Part shown: positions 20,137 to 30,114 of the stretch, one piece after another
Numbering within the stretch: position 1 is the first letter of the stretch
How the letters are laid out: every line of letters starts with the position of its first letter
From: Yponomeuta sedellus
Lineage: Eukaryota; Arthropoda; Insecta; Lepidoptera; Yponomeutidae
DNA length: 64,000 nucleotides
Direction: 5' to 3'
Assembly (NCBI GenBank): GCA_934045075.1
Contig: OW203721.1
Coordinates: 3,396,406-3,460,405, forward strand
Translations under genes and position numbers: made by a program
Notes under the pieces: generated by a model
Told to the model about the DNA's origin: nothing
The model's database searches: none
What the model saw: the letters and a program-made list of their open reading frames with translations, nothing else

Positions 20137-20430
20137 ATGGTATCAAACCCTTGCATGTCCCCACAGCTCGGGCACGGGTCTCTTCCTGCATCGCAGGAAG
20201 GTTAGACCATACTCCACCACGGGGGCCCAGCCCAGGTTGGTGGATGATTGTAAGACAGTGGCGGCCTTACTGTCAGAAGTTATCAAGCCGCCCATAAGGC
20301 CTCTGACATGACTTAACGACTGCCATTATATGACAGCCGGCACCAACGGCTTAACTTGCCTTTGCCTTGCCTCCCGTGACTACCGCTAGTGGAATATGCC
20401 ACTAGCGGTAGTCACGGGAGGGTCAGTGAG
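20137..20430 (-). mobile_element. 5S rRNA-derived SINE with local inversion
   Basis: Tail and central domain as usual up to ACGGCTTAACTTGCC, then a head segment present twice in opposite orientation (see palindrome 20370-20421). The rest of the head is missing. Confidence 0.8.
20370..20421. repeat. Perfect 23-bp palindrome with 6-base loop
   Basis: CCTCCCGTGACTACCGCTAG... and its exact complement flank AATATG. Both arms are the 5S-SINE head segment (GTGACTACCGCTAGTGG), so one arm is an inverted copy of the other. Confidence 0.95.
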
Positions 20431-20628
20431 TCGGTTTGTGTGTGTGTGTGTGAGAGAGAGAAAGTGTATGTATTTACGTATATATTAACTACTTATTGTC
20501 TTTGTTTCAGGTACATGTTGCCCTCTCTACCACGAGAAGAACGAAAAATGAGCTCCTCACCTTTAAAATTCACACCAGCAAGTAAATATCCACTTTTACA
20601 TGCGTCACTGAAATAATGCCTGTGGCAG

Positions 20629-20661
20629 ATTTTTTATTTATTTATTTATTTATTTATTTAA
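20629..20661. repeat. (ATTT)n microsatellite
   Basis: About eight TTTA units. Confidence 0.9.
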
Positions 20662-20949
20662 TCCACTTATAGCTAACATTACAGGATTGACCTAATGCGA
20701 TAGCCAAGCTTATACTAAAATAACATAATATTATATAATAATAGATAATCGAGAATTAACAGTTCAAAACTTTTCATCACACTGTTCATCATTTTTTATA
20801 CATTTATTTTGACACATAAAACACATTTTTATTTTCACTAATTAATTTTCTCCGCAGTTTGAAGTCTATTTTTGAAATATTAACTTTCTAACACTTTTCT
20901 AATTTATACATTTATAATAAATTGGTCTAGAATCGGGCCGTCTTTACTC

Positions 20950-21042
20950 AATGTCAAGAAATATCTGTCTAATTTCCATTCTTATGTAGGTACAATAAAG
21001 GGTTCTCTAACTATCTATCGATCTATCTATCTATCTACAATA
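20950..21042 (+). mobile_element. LINE 3' end with (ATCT)n tail
   Basis: CAAGAAATATCTGTCTAATT, TACAATAAAGGGTTCTCTAA and ATCTATCTATCTATCT. Same 3' end as 26935, 28005 and 40541. Confidence 0.75.
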
Positions 21043-21166
21043 GCCTGCAAATACACTTTTAAAATTGCAATAACTTTTCAAGTGCAAAAGATAAAAGATT
21101 TCGAAATAAAAAACAGTCGCAAAATAGTTCAATTTTGTGTATACAAACTTCGTAGTCGGTAACCTT

Positions 21167-21357
21167 ATTTAAAAACCTATTTAGAGGCTAAAAATTCCAC
21201 CCATGCCGGGATTTGAACCCGCGACCTATGTCTATCCGTGCCAGCGCTCTTTCCAACTGAGCTAATGGGTGACTCACCGGCAACAGTGAAATTGCGAACC
21301 TCTTTACAATATTCTCTGTATTACGGGTTATTGCATTAAAAAAAAGAATATAATCAT
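21167..21357 (+). mobile_element. SINE-X with inverted tRNA head
   Basis: Retroposition direction is plus: the A-rich tail (TTATTGCATTAAAAAAAAG) is at the right and a perfect 12-bp duplication GTCGGTAACCTT bounds it (21155-21166, 21358-21369). The tRNA-like part (complement of TGCCGGGATTTGAACCCGCG) is on the minus strand, opposite to the tail. Confidence 0.9.
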
Positions 21358-21894
21358 GTCGGTAACCTTCTCTTTAAGACATGGCTGAAAACAAACCATT
21401 TTCACTCAATTTAGAACAAAAGAAATATTTAAAACCCAAATATTTAAATATTTTAAATCTTAGAAAATATTTGAAAGTTTAGTTTTCCAGATCAGTGTAT
21501 ATTGCATCATACAACAGATTTCTTGTTTCATTTTTTCCATTTCTATTAAAGTTTTGTAATTGCATTACTCGGATGACTGAACCGTAACTGCTAAGATTAG
21601 GTACTTATAACAAGGTTAATTAAAGAAGGGTACCTACTGGCCAACTATTTGCCTCTCGCTCAAACAATATTGCTGTTGAATGTACGATATGTACGAATGT
21701 ACATGTATATTTAAACAGCTTCACTAAAATACTATTCACTACACAGCCATTCACTCAATAAGTGAGTAGGTATGGGCTTTAGACATAGACATCTTTATTC
21801 GTAATTATAATTTACGTCATTTTATCAATAATTCGGATTCCACGTTAAAATTCAAAATGATGATGATGCTTGGCCTTTTTGCATCTACGTAATG
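21358..21894. other. No gene seen
   Basis: AT-rich; TAGACATAGACATCTTTATT at about 21782 resembles a reversed LINE 3' end and recurs near 22407. Confidence 0.4.
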
Positions 21895-22140
21895 AGATGA
21901 TTTATATACAGCGTCCAGTGGTATCCTCACTCACACTAGATGGGTGAAGGGACCACTCCGACGCTGTAGTGCCTGGGACATGGTTTTATAGATGGTGACG
22001 CTAACGGTGAAGGAAAACATCGTGGGAAACCCGCGGCTTGGTTGGCTCCGCACGTATTGACTAGTCTTTCCTGTGGGCTAGGCTGACTAAGCTGTCAGGA
22101 TGGTATAGGTGCTGGGCAAGCCTACACCATCTATAAAATT
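21895..22140 (+). mobile_element. SINE-like sequence (tentative)
   Basis: Contains CTAACGGTGAAGGAAAACAT and CGTGGGAAACCCGCGGCTTG, related to the Bm1-like body, within otherwise unfamiliar sequence. Confidence 0.35.
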
Positions 22141-22217
22141 CAAAATAATACAATATTTATAAAGCAACATGTACAAATAACAAATGAGTTAAAGTATCAC
22201 TCGGCGCAATAGACTTT

Positions 22218-22395
22218 TTTTTTTAATTTGCCATGGCTGTGTCCCACTGCTGGGCAAAGGCCTCCCCTTCAGATTTCCACTCCTCTTTGTTTGCAGCCAA
22301 TGCTTCCCACCCAGGTAAATATTTGGTCAGGTCGTCACACCATCTCCGCCTTGGTCTGCCACGTCGTCGGTAGCCATCGCACGGGATCCAATCAG
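22218..22395 (-). mobile_element. LINE 3' coding-end fragment
   Basis: GTGTCCCACTGCTGGGCAAA then GCCTCCCCTTC is the reverse of a common LINE 3' end; the minus strand keeps short pieces of a degraded ORF2 C-terminus. Confidence 0.5.
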
Positions 22396-22463
22396 AGATC
22401 CAACAATAGACATAGACATCATTTTATTAGTAATATTCATCACCAGTCAAGTCCGTAATCGTC

Positions 22464-22665
22464 GTCAGGCTATACTAGTCCACTGCTGGACATAGCCCTC
22501 CCCTAAAGAGCGCCACGTTGCGCTATCATAAGGGGTAATGCCCATAATCCCAACGCTGGGCATGCGCTGGGCACCCCCGGTTTGTGTCCCTTAGTCGCCT
22601 TTTACGACACCCGTGGGAAGAATTGGGTTGGTGCTATTCTATAGGCCGACACCACACAGCATGTC
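22464..22665 (-). mobile_element. RTE-type LINE 3' end or derived SINE
   Basis: Same block as 14143-14392 with a deletion: GTCCACTGCTGGACATAGCC, then GTCCCTTAGTCGCCTTTTAC and CTATAGGCCGACACCAC. Confidence 0.7.
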
Positions 22666-22875
22666 CGTAATAACAATCCATTTTAGAAATAACAATTAAA
22701 TTTACAAATGTCAAAAAGAAACAAAAAAAAAGTATTACATGTCAACATCATAAGAATGCAATCTGTGAGGTCAATCAATTATAATTGGTCTGTGTAGAAG
22801 CGTAAAAATACATGATATTTTATAAATTTTATAATAAAAACAAAAAAAAAAGTGAAAATGACAGTAGGTATTTAA

Positions 22876-23110
22876 AAAACCTATTTAGAGGCTAAAAATT
22901 CCACCCATGCCGGGATTCGAACCCGCGACCTCTGGCTATCCGTGCCAGCGCTCTATCCAACTGAGCTAATGGGCGACTCACCGGCACCAGTGAAATTTCG
23001 AACCTCCTTACACTATTCTCTGTATTACGTACGTGTGTTTTTAGCCTCTAAATAAGGTTTGTTAAAATTGTCCTTAGCACGGGTTAGTGCATTAAAAATA
23101 AAAATAGTAT
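22876..23110 (+). mobile_element. SINE-X with inverted tRNA head, longest copy
   Basis: Bounded by a perfect 13-bp duplication AGTAGGTATTTAA (22863-22875, 23111-23123). Order: inverted head end (AACCTATTTAGAGGCTAAAA), antisense tRNA-like part (CCGGGATTCGAACCCGCGAC to AACTGAGCTAATGGGCGACT), a unique link (TTCTCTGTATTACGTACG), then the sense 3' part (TTTTTAGCCTCTAAATAAGG, CACGGGTTAGTGCATTAAAA). So TTTTTAGCCTCTAAATA occurs at both ends in opposite directions. Confidence 0.92.
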
Positions 23111-23194
23111 AGTAGGTATTTAAGTTACTCGATGCAATATAATAAATACCTACCTACTTTGTAAGTCAGCAGAACCGTTTTATATTAAACGGGT

Positions 23195-23425
23195 CTATAT
23201 TCGCGATTATATATTAGGCGAAACGTAACTAATAGATTAGATTACATTAGAAATCTTTATTGTGCCTACACAAGAGAAAATAAAATACTTACATAAAAGG
23301 CTTACATACCTATCTAAATTTTGCCATATACAATTGGTTGTCTTATCTCTGAAAGCGATCTCTACTTAAACGTTTTACCTAATAAATAATCGCGATTAGA
23401 CCGTTTAAATCACTATGTGTGAGCG
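23195..23425. mobile_element. Fold-back element interrupted by a LINE 3' end
   Basis: Left half TAAACGGGTCTATATTCGCG, right half TTACCTAATAAATAATCGCG, both family arms. Between them (about 23236-23365) lies a reversed LINE 3' end with AAATCTTTATTGTGCCTACA. Confidence 0.65.
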
Positions 23426-23462
23426 TCGCGAATCATTAGGAAATACCACGGCAGTACTCGTA

Positions 23463-23719
23463 CAGTCTGTTTATTCTTACTTGTCCAATTTAGTAAACAA
23501 GATTCTAACCTTAAAATTGAGATTAGATGCCTAAACTAGACATTTTCCCGCAAATTCATGAACTATCATGAACTATGTTTATAAAATTGGCAGGGTTTTA
23601 TCTAAAAGAGTGTTCCAGGTTACTTCATTTATGGAAATATGGCAGTTTTGGACTAAAACGTCACATTTTAAGGGTAGAATCTTGTTTACTATATTGGACA
23701 AGTAAGAATAAATATACTG
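23463..23719. mobile_element. TA-flanked MITE, family T1
   Basis: Inverted termini starting CAGTCTGTTTATTCTTACTT and (complement of the right end) CAGTATATTTATTCTTACTT, continuing GTCCAATTTAGTAAACAAGA. TA duplicated at 23461-23462 and 23720-23721. Copies at 31066 and 47354. Non-autonomous, probably Tc1/mariner-mobilised. Confidence 0.9.
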
Positions 23720-23939
23720 TAGGTACCTACGTTGTTAATAGCATTGACTTTCTCTGCATACTTAATAGTACAATGAGAGATACATGGTTGGTCACGTGAT
23801 TTTCTTTTTTCACACCATTGATGCCTATAGAAGCTTTGGTTTGGTTTCGGTCAATAGTTCGTATTAGTTAGGCCGGAGGTCTCTGCACTTAGTCCATAGT
23901 TCGGCCATTGTACTCAATTTCAGACTTTCCCTTCAATCT

Positions 23940-23963
23940 CACACACACACACACACACACACA
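23940..23963. repeat. (CA)n microsatellite
   Basis: Twelve uninterrupted CA units. Confidence 0.95.
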
Positions 23964-24249
23964 CTAACATACACATACAGGCGCCGAAATATTGGGAATG
24001 AATCATGTTGATTTTGATATTCATAATTTTGGTACCTATTCAAAACCTTGTTTTAAACTAATTAAGACCAGGCAACTCTGTTGCCTGCTTTGTGCTTCAT
24101 AAATAAGATTAGTTTAAAAATATATTAGTCCGTAATTGGCCTATGTTTGGCCTATACATTTATTTACTTATTTTATATTGTTTTGTGCTATGGGCTTTGA
24201 TAAATTAATAAATTAAAAAATAAAATAAAGTGTTGAGATACGAGGAGAC

Positions 24250-24350
24250 TAGGCTTTCCTCACGATGTTATCCTTCACATTTAGCTAGTGGTATAGCAAC
24301 TACAACTTCGCAAAGAGGTATAGGTGTAACTTAAAAAACAAAGTCACACG
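24250..24350 (-). mobile_element. Bm1-like SINE fragment
   Basis: GGCTTTCCTCACGATGTTAT, CTTCACATTTAGCTAGTGG: the reversed middle of the family. Confidence 0.5.
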
Positions 24351-24370
24351 TAACGAGATTCGTACTAACA

Positions 24371-24691
24371 TTAAAACAATAGATGATATCTAATAAATTT
24401 ATTGACTGACTGCCTTCGAGTAGTTAGCCCTTCGTATTCTATATTCGTACCTATGCCCCGGTTGTTAAGGAGTTTAGTAGTGTAAACAACACCAACTGCT
24501 CCTGACTGTACATCTAACGTCAATCTGTTTGTTATCCTGTCTAAAGTTTGCGACTTAGCATATTTTGTGCAGAACAGCTCGTATCGTAATTGTTTGACAT
24601 ACAGCCGCACCCTGCCTTGGCTGGACAACACAACACTACTTGCCAGTGCATTACTACGTAGGCGTTGCAAATGCACTTGCTTTTTAGTCAT
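24371..24691 (-). CDS. Unrecognised 106-codon frame upstream of bab
   Basis: Open minus-strand frame beginning MTKKQVHLQRLRSNALASS, divergent from the bab exon with about 360 bases between the two starts. I recognise no domain or family, and nothing similar is repeated in the window. It may be chance or a relic of an old element; only the unusual length for this AT-rich flank argues for listing it. Confidence 0.15.
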   Translation of the reverse strand: MTKKQVHLQRLRSNALASSVVLSSQGRVRLYVKQLRYELFCTKYAKSQTLDRITNRLTLDVQSGAVGVVYTTKLLNNRGIGTNIEYEGLTTRRQSVNKFIRYHLLF

Positions 24692-24779
24692 GTTAAACGA
24701 TATCGCAGTAATATTTCCTGAGGCCTACCATACTAACTAGCTACAATGTCTTCGAAAACCTTCTGACCAGCGTCTGGTA

Positions 24780-25050
24780 GTGCCCGTGGTCAGTGGCCGT
24801 AGATGTAGAGTGAGCACGCGGCGTGCGCTCGCGCAGACGAGGGGCTTGCGGGGCGCGGGGGCGGCTGGGGGCGTGGCGCAGGGCGGCGCGCGGCGGCCAT
24901 TCGCGGGCGGCAGGCCGCGCCCCCGCCCGCCCGCCGCCCGCGCGCGCCTCGCCGCTCAGTCAACCGCGCTCTGCCGCCCGGCGCGCACGTCCGTCGTTCC
25001 GCGCTCTCATTTCGTCCTCTGCAGATGCGAGTCCGAGCGAGCCGCTAATT
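24780..25050 (+). promoter_or_regulatory. CpG-rich 5' region of the bab exon
   Basis: A sharp change from AT-rich flank to very GC- and CpG-rich sequence starts near 24790 and runs into the exon. The frame stays open upstream of the chosen start but the translation is low-complexity Arg/Ala/Pro, as expected of GC-rich 5' UTR. CTCATTTCGTCCTCTGCAG at 25006-25024 resembles a splice acceptor, so the exon could start at 25025. A 7-codon upstream ORF (25025-25048) ends two bases before the start codon. Confidence 0.5.
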
Positions 25051-25712
25051 ATGCCGGCCGAGGACGAACCCGCCGCGGCAATGGAGGGCCGCGAGTGCAA
25101 CGAAGATGGCGCCCCGCAGCAGTTCTGCCTGCGCTGGAACAAGTACCAGTCCAACCTCACCAGCTGCTTCGACCAGCTCCTGCAGACCGAGTCGCTGGTC
25201 GACGTCACGCTCGCCTGCGAGGGCCAGAGCCTGAAGGCGCACAAGGTCATGCTCTCCGCGTGCAGCCCCTACTTCCAGACACTGTTCATGGACAATCCGT
25301 GCCAGCACCCGATCATAATAATGCGCGACATCAAGTACTGCGACCTGAAGGCGGTGGTCGACTTCATGTACCGCGGCGAGATAAACGTGCTGCAGGACCA
25401 GATCCCGGCGCTGCTGAAGGTGGCCGGTATGCTGAAGATCCGGGGGCTGGCGGACGTGAGCGGAGAGCCGGCGCCGGAGGTGCACGCGGCGAAGCGGCCC
25501 GCGAGCCGCGAGGAGGTCGCGCCGGGCAAGGCGCGCCGCCGCTGCTCGGGCGAGCGCTCGCCGCCGAGCCCGCGCCGCAGCCCGGCCGAGCCGGCGCCCG
25601 CCGCGCCGCCGCCCGAGCCGCCCGCGCCGCCGCTGCCCGCCATGCCGCCGATGCACCCCGACGACATCGACATCCGGCCCGGCATCGCCGAGATGATCCG
25701 CGAGGAGGAAAG
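25051..25712 (+). CDS. bab: bric-a-brac family BTB/POZ transcription factor, first coding exon
   Basis: First 220 codons plus two bases of a nuclear BTB transcription factor. Residues about 23-136 form the BTB/POZ dimerisation domain, starting QQFCLRWNKYQSNL and continuing VDVTLACEGQSLKAHKVMLS, FMDNPCQHPIIIMRD and MYRGEINVLQDQI. FxDNPCQHPIIIMRD and KIRGLADV are the form seen in Bab1/Bab2 rather than Lola, Broad, Tramtrack or Pipsqueak. A Pro/Ala/Arg-rich linker follows, then DIRPGIAEMIREEER, which in Bab proteins leads into the BabCD/Psq-type DNA-binding region. The exon ends at a strong donor, AG|GTGAGT (25711-25718), splitting an Arg codon. No BabCD exon was found in the remaining 38 kb. 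The 25051 ATG has A at -3 and lies close before the domain; M11 (25081) is an alternative. GC is far above the flanks. Bab represses or patterns genes in limb, gonad and pigment development in flies and acts in male pheromone preference and wing UV traits in Lepidoptera (family knowledge). Paralogue number cannot be told. Confidence 0.85.
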
Positions 25713-26925
25713 GGTGAGTCGCCGCCCGATCGGCTCAGCGAAGCGCTTAAGCTTAGCCCGCATTACGATTTTTTACTGCGTGATTTTTCCCAAAAAAAAA
25801 TCTAAGAGATATGGAGGTTGTATTAAGGTGCACGCACTTGCGAAAAGAAAAATCGCGTTTTAAAGTACGTCAGAATAAAAAAAACGCGGCGGTTTTGATC
25901 GCAATGTGTGCTAAGCCTTATTTATGCTTTTAGTCTCCGCAGTCCGTCGTAGGTACTGGCTCCTAAGTGCGGGCCGGCGTCGGCTGACAATCTCATGGAG
26001 TGCCTCATAATTTTTTTGTACATTTGTTTTCGTCTCTCGCCGCGCGCCGTTACGCGCACCAAATCCGAAAGGTCTCCCAACAATTTGACCGCTCAACTCT
26101 TTGATAATTGCGATAGAGAACGTCAGAGATCCGCCCGGATTTGGTTCGCATAATATAGGTCTGTGTTCTCAATGAACGCTGCGTGTTGTTTCGGAAGTGT
26201 CGGCGGCGCGGCGCTCGCGTGGGTGGCGGTCACGCCGGGCGCCCCTTCTCGGGGGTGGCGCGGCGCCCCCAGCTCTTGTAGAGTCCCACCGGGCGCCGCC
26301 GCCCCGCGTCCCGCGCCCCACACGCTCGCGCCTTCGCCGGGGCGCCTCGCCGAAGTTTCCACTTTGTATCGGATTACGTTACGAAGATAATTTATAATTG
26401 CAACACCTGCCAGGCTGGTTCCTGTGCGCTAAACCTGAAGACGAGACGCTGGAGGCGCAAGGTTAGGAGCCGCTGCGCTTAAAAATTCGCAGTCTTTCCA
26501 AGTTTGTTGCTTAAGTTTAGAAGTTTTCAATGAGAGTCGATTTAAAGGCAATATGTTAAGTTAGGTAGGTACTAAAAAAATGGCCACCTCCAAATGACCT
26601 CGGTGTGAGGTGTTTACAGCTGTTGCGAGAATTCTATAACAAAGCTTTGTCTTAAAAGTCATCTAAATGTGCTTATGGATAGTCTTTGTTGAACTAGAAA
26701 AAGATACCTACGTATGCTACGGAGATTGATAAATACATAGTTACTTACTATGATGTTAGGTAAACTTGTTTGCAAACTCGGTCCTGGGTGATCATCATAG
26801 CCCTTTCATTCCTTATCCCTATTTCTTCTGTTTTTTAATCATTCTTGTGCTTCAAAGGCGAGATTTCTGTAAGCATCGGTAATCGTTTGTACCTACTTAA
26901 ATTTTTCAAACCTACTTACATAGCC
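25713..26925 (+). other. Start of bab intron 1, with a second GC-rich block
   Basis: After the donor the sequence returns to AT-rich by about 25,860. A CpG-rich block lies at 26,170-26,370 (GGCGGCGCGGCGCTCGCG) with open frames on both strands that show no conserved motif. No repeat is recognised, so this is one of the better candidates for single-copy regulatory DNA. Confidence 0.5.
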
Positions 26926-26929
26926 GTTT

Positions 26930-27012
26930 GTACTCTTAGGTTAAGAAATATCTGTGTAATTTCCATTTTTATGTACAATAAAGTATTCTCTATCTATTCT
27001 TTATCTGTTTTT
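26930..27012 (+). mobile_element. LINE 3' end
   Basis: TAAGAAATATCTGTGTAATT, TACAATAAAGTATTCTCTAT; same family as 28005 and 40541. Confidence 0.7.
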
Positions 27013-27064
27013 TATCTATCTATTCTATTCTTAAACAAAGTTAGTATTTCATTCAAAATTACAC

Positions 27065-27160
27065 AGAAATGAGACTTATTGAACGTTACAACTCAAACTA
27101 GGTGTTCATTTCAAAATCTAGATTATTTTAGAGAAAAATGGACAAAAAACTCTTAAGAAT
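27065..27160 (-). mobile_element. LINE 3' UTR fragment
   Basis: TGAACGTTACAACTCAAACT, AGGTGTTCATTTCAAAATCT: reverse of the 3' UTR at 32810-32880. Confidence 0.6.
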
Positions 27161-27349
27161 TATTCTATTTTTTATATCATCTACTGATATAAAATATATA
27201 AATTCTTTGTTTTACTTATTGATAAGTTCTATTAATGAAAATAAACTATTTATTAATATTATAAAAGGAAAATTAATTTCCGCTTAAAAGACTTCAACGA
27301 ATGAAAAAAGGTAAAAGTAATAAGGGAAAGCCAGCTGCTTCGAATATTC

Positions 27350-27520
27350 TACAAGGTATTTATTTTATTTTATGAAAATAAAAGGTTATATTCAAAGTAG
27401 CGCAGCAACTAAATGAACGTTACAATTCGAACTAGGTGTCCATTCCAAAATCTAGATAATTTTGGAAAAAAATTGGACAAACAAACTTCGACTTAGTCTT
27501 GTCTTTTAAGTGTGAAATAT
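27350..27520 (-). mobile_element. LINE 3' UTR fragment
   Basis: Second reversed copy: AAGTAGCGCAGCAACTAAAT, GAACGTTACAATTCGAACTA. Together with 27065 this gives two copies within 450 bases. Confidence 0.65.
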
Positions 27521-28004
27521 TACATCATAAAAACATCGATTACCTACTGATGTCCAAACCCTTAAATTCCTTGCCTTAAATGAGAATCTCAAATTCTGGC
27601 AGCGTATTGTGAAATTCAGTTAGTTCTTTCTTTCTTTTTTTCGACTATTTCTTGACAAAAATCACTTGTATCTCGGTTTTCTGATCGTCCCTTTATTGTT
27701 TATCTCTGAATACAGATAGCAATTTACAAAGAATTATTGCGATTTTAAACTCTAATTACATTTATTACTAAATAAAATACGCGATATATTATGACATCCT
27801 TTCCATCTCGGCTTTGTAATCGTCCCTATTATTTATCTCTGAAGAGATATGAAATTTTGCTATTTACAACGTTTTTCTGCGATTTAAAACTTTAATTAAA
27901 TGTATTATTAAATAAAATACCCGATTTAAATTTTATAATACGTACGTCTTTGAATACTGAATACTTCGTTTTGATAACCAACGCGATAAGGGCCTCCATG
28001 CAGT
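27521..28004. repeat. AT-rich stretch with an internal duplicate
   Basis: TCGTCCCTTTATTGTTTATC with ATTACATTTATTACTAAATA near 27,690-27,780 recurs in similar order near 27,810-27,920 (TCGTCCCTATTATTTATCTC, AATTAAATGTATTATTAAAT). A decayed direct repeat of about 130 bases; no gene. Confidence 0.55.
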
Positions 28005-28125
28005 AGCAGGTTGTCTGGAAGAGATCACTTTTAGTGATAAGGCCGCCGTTTGTACTCTTAGGTTAAGAAATATCTGTGTAATTTCCATTTTTATTTAAAA
28101 TAAAGTGTTCTCTTTCTATCTAATA
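28005..28125 (+). mobile_element. LINE 3' end
   Basis: GGTTGTCTGGAAGAGATCAC, GTGATAAGGCCGCCGTTTGT, then ATAAAGTGTTCTCTTTCTAT. Confidence 0.75.
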
Positions 28126-28245
28126 CCGGCGCCAACATTAATTCGCCAAGAAATTAGAATGAAATTTTAGAAATAGATAATTTCAGAAATCTAGTTACGC
28201 AGTCACAAGACAAAACGAAATAAATTAAATACTTTTATTTTTAAA

Positions 28246-28402
28246 CCATGTCTGAGGCCTTCTGGGCTGCTTGACTTCTGACAGTAAAGCCCGCCTTCGT
28301 TACAATCCTCCACCAACCCGGACTTGGCCCCCGTGGTTCAGTATTGCCTAACCTTCCTGCGATGCAGGAAGAGACCCGGGCCCCAGCAGTTGGGTTTGAT
28401 GG
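28246..28402 (+). mobile_element. 5S rRNA-derived SINE, tail half
   Basis: CCATGTCTGAGGCCTTCTGG to CCTGCGATGCAGGAAGAGAC; head and most of the central domain missing. Confidence 0.8.
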
Positions 28403-29632
28403 CAATACAGAAAACAATACAATAATGTATCTAATATTGTGTACGGAATTAGGTATCTGTGCACGAGTCAGTGGTACGTTTAAAGGCTATATAAAAAATA
28501 TCACAGATTTCCTGACTCACGCGATTATCGAGCATCTTGGAAATCAATCATATTATCTGCACTACTCTTAAAGACATAATCTTTTTTTTTACTATTTCGG
28601 CCATAACTTTTTAATTTAATTATTTTTACATCTTGAAGCTCCCGTAAAAAGGCGTCTTTTGAGCCTATTTTCAATGATTATCATATTATCTTCAATACTC
28701 TCCGAGAGGTAATCGCACAGTTTCGTAAATCGAAGCTAATCTGCACAGAAAGAAAAGACATTTCCAATGTCGATATTCGTGGGGTCGAAAACGGACTGTT
28801 ACACCTTCACTCTGTTACTTCTAGCCCCGCGCTCCCCTATATATCATTCGACGAACTTATTAATAAGTGTGCAAAATACCTACATGGTCGGCGCATATTT
28901 CAATTAACAAACGTAATTAAAAAAGTAAGAAAAATATAATGTATTAGCTCCGAGATTAATTTATGCTTCGCGATAAGACCGTATTTATTATTGGCGATGT
29001 TTGATTAATTCTGCTAAGTTAATAGAGGCAGCAGCAGATATGGTTGCCATTTATGGCGCTATTTGCCTACTTAAAGCGTGCTACTTAGGTTTCCATGTAC
29101 TTGAAGTAACCAATTCTAATCAGGGATAACGCATTTTGTGCGCGGTCGCTCAAAACGCGCCAAAAACAAACATTATAATGGGTAATTTAAATTTATGAAG
29201 TACGAAAGTCACTGCCGTGAAGGAATTTCTTTAGGGCGCTATCAATCGAATTTAAATCATATTTTGTTTTATAATCTCTTTTTTAGACCCTACAGTCCAG
29301 AACCTTGGATCAACCACCTAGGACTCAAAGATTTCCGCGAAAAGCGGCCGCTTTGGGTGTTATTTGGCAAAAATATCTTTTTCCGCCGCCTTTCCGCTTT
29401 TTCCAAGAACGTGTTTTAAAAGAAGATATGTTTTTTTTCCCGTGGCAACGGGTAGCGCCCGCCACGGTAGTGGCTTTCCGTTTTTTTATGTTGCGAATTA
29501 CTCAAGTAAACGACTCTTAAGTGAACATGAGACTTAGACTCGATTTAATAGTATTCGATGAAGCCGCTACGAATTGCTGACTAGCGCCATTTATGAAATA
29601 AAAATCAGTTAAAAATCAGCAATATTAAATAA
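28403..29632. other. No gene or repeat recognised; possible single-copy intron DNA
   Basis: Moderately AT-rich. Around 28,970-29,090 there is ATTATTGGCGATGTTTGATT, TTAATAGAGGCAGCAGCAGA and GTTGCCATTTATGGCGC, with homeodomain-like cores. No coding exon of bab seen. Confidence 0.4.
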
Positions 29633-29980
29633 AGCGCTTGTGGCCTAGTACAACCGAGTGATTGGAATCAATCACTTGATTTAAGCAACAACAGGCGCGG
29701 TCGGGTACGACATGGGTGACCGTCTCGTGACTTCTTTCCCAGCGCTTCCGTGCTTCGAAAGGCACGTTAAGCCGTTGGTGCCGGCTGTCATGTAATGGCA
29801 GTCGTTAAGCCATATCAGAAGCCGCACAGGCGGCTTGATAACTTCTGACAGTAAGGCCTGCCACTGCCTTACAATTCTCCACCAACCCGGACTTGTCCCC
29901 CGTGGTGGAGTATGGCCTAACCTTCATGTGATGCAAGAAGAGACCCGTGCCCCATCAGTGGGGACATACAAGGGTTTATA
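29633..29980 (+). mobile_element. 5S rRNA-derived SINE, full length
   Basis: AGCGCTTGTGGCCTAG, CCGAGTGATTGGAATCAATC, TTAAGCAACAACAGGCGCGG, GTGACCG, then central domain and tail ending GGGACATACAAGGGTTTATA. Confidence 0.9.
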
Positions 29981-30114
29981 TCAAAACGTTTGTTTCAAAA
30001 GGCGAACAGCATAAGCTTAGCAACTGTGAAACTATTTTTAGAAAGTACAGTCTAGAACCTAGGATCAGTTACCTAGGACTCGAATCGATTGCCAAATATG
30101 GACAAATAGATAGA

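Noticed and set aside
24780..25050. N-terminal extension of bab to ATG 24823
   Set aside because: In frame, but the translation is low-complexity Arg/Ala/Pro typical of CpG-rich 5' UTR; a start at 25051 fits the usual short lead before the BTB domain.
25045..25763. Long frames antisense to and out of phase with the bab exon
   Set aside because: Very high GC removes stop codons from all frames; only the plus frame from 25051 carries a conserved domain and ends at a splice donor.
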